Shown here: positions 61,135 to 64,000 of the stretch, piece by piece
How positions within the stretch are numbered: the stretch's first letter is position 1
Layout: the number at the start of each line of letters is the position of its first letter
Assembly (NCBI GenBank): GCA_900541205.1
Contig: UQIV01000006.1
Span: 26,157-90,156, forward strand
DNA: 64,000 bases
Direction of reading: 5' to 3'
Origin: an uncultured Collinsella sp.
Lineage (GTDB): Bacteria; Actinomycetota; Coriobacteriia; Coriobacteriales; Coriobacteriaceae
Notes under the pieces: model-generated
What the model was told of the DNA's origin: nothing
Database searches by the model: none
The model's input: the letters and a program-made list of their open reading frames with translations, nothing else
Translations under genes and position numbers: made by a program

Positions 61135-61355
61135 CGTGTACGTAATGTGATAACGCGCTGTACGTGTTATTATTCGCAAGGCGTTGTTCCCGCAATGCCC
61201 TAAAGAGGAACCCGAGGGTTCCCACCTTTTGGCGCCAATGAGCAGCTGACTGGTCATACAAATTAGATTCTCTTCCTCAAATCGAGGATGTCTATGTGTA
61301 CGACCTGGTTGCTGAGAAGCGCCGGGTTATTTTTTTATGAATGGAGGTAGGGAAA
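61135..61355 (+). promoter_or_regulatory. Leader of the infC-rpmI-rplT operon
   Basis: No gene seen. A small hairpin GGAACCC/GGGTTCC (61207-61222) is followed by CACCTTTT, which could be an attenuator. A T-run at 61329-61336 lies just before the start region. In E. coli and Bacillus the corresponding leader is the target of repression by ribosomal protein L20; I cannot show an L20 site here. Confidence 0.45.
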
Positions 61356-61910
61356 ATAGCTAAGTCTGATGACACCCGCATCAACGACGAGATTACTGCA
61401 TCTTCGTGCCGTTTGATTGGCGTCGATGGCTCTCAGCTCGGCCTGTTCGCCATCCGCGATGCCCAGCGCGTCGCCGACGATCAGGGTCTCGACCTGGTCG
61501 AGATCGCTCCCAACGCGGAGCCGCCGGTCTGCAAGGTCATGGACTACGGTAAGTTCAAGTACCAGCAGGCCATGAAGGCCAAGGCTGCTCGTAAGAACCA
61601 GTCCAAGGTCGAGGTCAAGGAAATGAAGTTCCGACCCAAGATCGACGTTGGCGACTACGAGACCAAGAAGGGCCATGTTCTGCGTTTCCTCAAGAAGGGC
61701 GCACGCGTTAAGATCACCATCATGTTCCGCGGCCGTGAGATGGCTCACCCGGAGCAGGGCCTTAACGTTCTCGAGCGTCTCGCCGAGGATCTCAAGCCTT
61801 ACGCTACGGTCGAGTCCAAGCCTAAGATGGAAGGCCGTAACATGCTTATGCTGCTCGCCCCGATTAAGGGCGCCTTCGATGAGGATAAAGCGGCAAGCGA
61901 TACCAAGTAA
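61356..61910 (+). CDS. infC: Translation initiation factor IF-3, probable ATA start
   Basis: IF-3 with its two domains: the N-terminal DTRINDEI...LIGVDGSQLGLFAI, then the linker DYGKFKYQQAMKAKAARKNQ, and the C-terminal KEMKFRPKIDVGDYETKK with MLMLLAPIKG. It prevents wrong 70S assembly and inspects start codons. The ATG at 61341 has no ribosome site before it, while GGAGG lies inside the codons after it, eight bases before ATA at 61356. As infC often starts at ATT, ATC or ATA so that IF-3 represses its own translation, I place the start at ATA (184 residues). Starting at 61341 would add five residues. rpmI follows. Confidence 0.9.
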   Translation: MAKSDDTRINDEITASSCRLIGVDGSQLGLFAIRDAQRVADDQGLDLVEIAPNAEPPVCKVMDYGKFKYQQAMKAKAARKNQSKVEVKEMKFRPKIDVGDYETKKGHVLRFLKKGARVKITIMFRGREMAHPEQGLNVLERLAEDLKPYATVESKPKMEGRNMLMLLAPIKGAFDEDKAASDTK

Positions 61911-61942
61911 CTAGTGTTCTGTAACCGATTAAGGAGTATTTC

Positions 61943-62134
61943 ATGCCTAAGATGAAGTCCCACAGCGGCACCAAGAAGCGTTTCCGCAAGACTGGTACCG
62001 GCAAGCTTATGCGCGCCAAGGCTTTCAAGAGCCACATCCTGAGCAAGAAGTCCACCAAGCGTAAGCGTGGCTTCCGTCAGGAGACCGAGATCGCCGCTGC
62101 CGACCGCAAGGTCATCAAGTCGCGTCTCGCCTAA
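61943..62134 (+). CDS. rpmI: Ribosomal protein L35
   Basis: A 63-residue, very basic protein of the 50S subunit starting MPKMKSHSGTKKRFRKTGTG, the standard L35 opening, then FKSHILSKKSTKRKRGFRQ in the middle. It lies between infC and rplT in the classical order, with AAGGAGTATTTC before its start. Confidence 0.97.
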   Translation: MPKMKSHSGTKKRFRKTGTGKLMRAKAFKSHILSKKSTKRKRGFRQETEIAAADRKVIKSRLA

Positions 62135-62180
62135 GTTCGCGTTCCCGTTTTTCGTTTTACCGTCTAGGAGTTGATAGAAC

Positions 62181-62540
62181 ATGGCACGTATTAAGCGCGC
62201 TGTTGCCGCCAAGAAGAAGCGCCGTACCGTTATGCACCGTGCGAAGGGTTACTACGGTGCCGCTTCGCGTACTTACAAGCATGCTAAAGAGCAGGTCCAG
62301 CACTCCCTGCAGTATCAGTATCGTGATCGCCGCAACAAGAAGCGCGAGATCCGTTCTCTCTGGATCACTCGTATCAACGCTGCTGCTCGCCTGAACGACA
62401 TCTCTTACTCTCAGTTCATGCACGGCCTGAAGGTTGCCGGCATCGAGCTCGACCGCAAGGTCCTGGCTCAGATGGCTTACGAGGACATCGAGTCCTTCAA
62501 CGAGTTGGCCACCATCGCCAAGAAGGCTCTCGAGGCCTAA
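62181..62540 (+). CDS. rplT: Ribosomal protein L20
   Basis: A 119-residue 50S protein with the L20 signature ARIKRAVAAKKKRR at the start, AKGYYGAASRTYKHAKEQV, YRDRRNKKREIRSLWITRIN (read as one conserved helix) and the C-terminal FMHGLKVAGIELDRKVLAQM. L20 is needed early in 50S assembly and represses this operon in E. coli and B. subtilis. TAGGAGTTGATAGAAC precedes the start. It closes the infC-rpmI-rplT operon and is followed by a terminator. Confidence 0.97.
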   Translation: MARIKRAVAAKKKRRTVMHRAKGYYGAASRTYKHAKEQVQHSLQYQYRDRRNKKREIRSLWITRINAAARLNDISYSQFMHGLKVAGIELDRKVLAQMAYEDIESFNELATIAKKALEA

Positions 62541-62559
62541 TAGATTCTCTTGAATCGCT

Positions 62560-62597
62560 AGGGGAGTGTCGCGTTATGCGCGGCGCTCCCTCTTTTT
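62560..62597 (+). terminator. Intrinsic terminator of the infC operon
   Basis: GGGAGTGTCGCG (62563-62574) pairs with CGCGGCGCTCCC (62579-62590), 12 pairs with two G-T, followed by TCTTTTTAT. It follows the rplT stop by about 20 bases. Confidence 0.85.
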
Positions 62598-63079
62598 ATC
62601 TGAAGCGCTGGTTTATATAGCAAAAGCGCGGGTAGATAGACACTTACAGGTGACCGATCTCTATATATCTCTTAACCGAAGGGTCATCATCTGATACGTG
62701 CAGTATTTCTGCACCAGCCTTTCTATGACTTATATAGGAAGCAATATGTTGTGTAGGACTTGTGAAGAGTGGAATTGACGTCCCACAGGGCTTCGCGGTC
62801 TGGCAATATATCTCCTTGCCGCGCGGCCCGGTCGGACCGGATGAGCCGCTAAGCGTGCACCTTGAGAACCGGATACTGCGAGGATGGACACACAAGCTGT
62901 GTCGCATCCGGGCAGACATCGAACCATTTGAAATGGTCTAACTTGGATTTGTTTTTCGCAAGGCCGCCGAGAGGCGGCCCCGAGAAATTCCTTTTCCTAT
63001 CAAATAGAACCATATGAATCGAACGGAACCGATCAGCGATGAACTGAGAGGACCGGACGGGCTCGAAGCCCATATATTT
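62598..63079 (+). other. Ribosomal RNA operon leader (promoter and processing region)
   Basis: No gene seen; small minus-strand frames here are in leader sequence. About 62855-62875 has CACCTTGAGAACCGGATACTG, close to the spacer motif common before and inside rRNA operons. A GC-rich hairpin GGCCGCC/GGCGGCC occurs near 62961-62980. Sequence before 16S, from about 63030 (GATCAGCGATGAACTGAG), is probably paired with sequence after 16S for RNase III. I found no convincing -35/-10 pair. Confidence 0.5.

Positions 63080-64000
<921 letters not shown>

Noticed and set aside
62644..62919. A 91-codon minus-strand gene before the 16S rRNA gene
   Set aside because: It lies in the rRNA operon leader, has no ribosome site and no recognisable domain.

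Overview
The window looks like chromosome of a high-GC anaerobic actinobacterium of the class Coriobacteriia, most likely Collinsella or a close relative. The partial 16S rRNA gene at the right edge, a reverse rubrerythrin, a lactate dehydrogenase paired with EtfAB, and the general gene style (strong AGGAGG ribosome sites, GTG starts) point that way. The genus is inferred from recognition, not from a search. No phage, integrase, transposase or CRISPR array was seen.

Layout. 0-6.3 kb: a partial reverse rubrerythrin, an iron alcohol dehydrogenase/aldehyde dehydrogenase pair, a stand-alone HIRAN protein with a tiny charged protein and a metallophosphoesterase, and a DUF2130 coiled-coil protein. 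6.3-15.7 kb: RNA-centred genes: a Ski2-like/DUF3516 helicase, a TrmB-like methyltransferase, a Trm9-like methyltransferase, an XRE regulator with a DUF4097 membrane protein, bacterial Elp3 and a spermidine-synthase-like protein. 15.7-21.3 kb: a minus-strand triad of TerB-domain protein, DUF2791 (BrxD-like) ATPase and Lhr-like (BrxHI-like) helicase, a defence-like or DNA-processing module without the rest of BREX. 21.4-25.5 kb: a DUF554 membrane protein and a cluster of small secreted or anchored surface proteins, one with a LAQTG sorting signal. 25.8-29.4 kb: an FAD lactate dehydrogenase-EtfB-EtfA operon of the electron-confurcating type. 29.4-41.6 kb: HD hydrolase, AzlCD exporter, KdgT permease, a diguanylate cyclase, EamA exporter, full-length PurL, a cation/proton antiporter, a striking 62-bp-period hairpin repeat, and an SDR resembling BaiA. 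41.8-48.9 kb: homoserine dehydrogenase, a collapsed livJ pseudogene, and a complete livJHMGF branched-chain amino acid importer. 49-61 kb: CutC, a DUF4931 protein, a BASS symporter, a RecJ-helicase fusion with an overlapping 21-codon upstream frame, Rel, a metallo-beta-lactamase-fold hydrolase, class II fructose-bisphosphate aldolase and a transglutaminase-like protein. 61-64 kb: tRNA-Leu(CAA), infC-rpmI-rplT (infC apparently starting at ATA), and the leader and 5' part of a 16S rRNA gene.

Most operons end in clear intrinsic terminators. Several intergenic hairpins share a GGGACAG core reminiscent of REP elements mobilised by RAYT transposases. The best candidates for new biology are the TerB/DUF2791/helicase triad, the Elp3/Trm9-like pairing, the BaiA-like SDR, the recJ upstream frame and the ATA start of infC.
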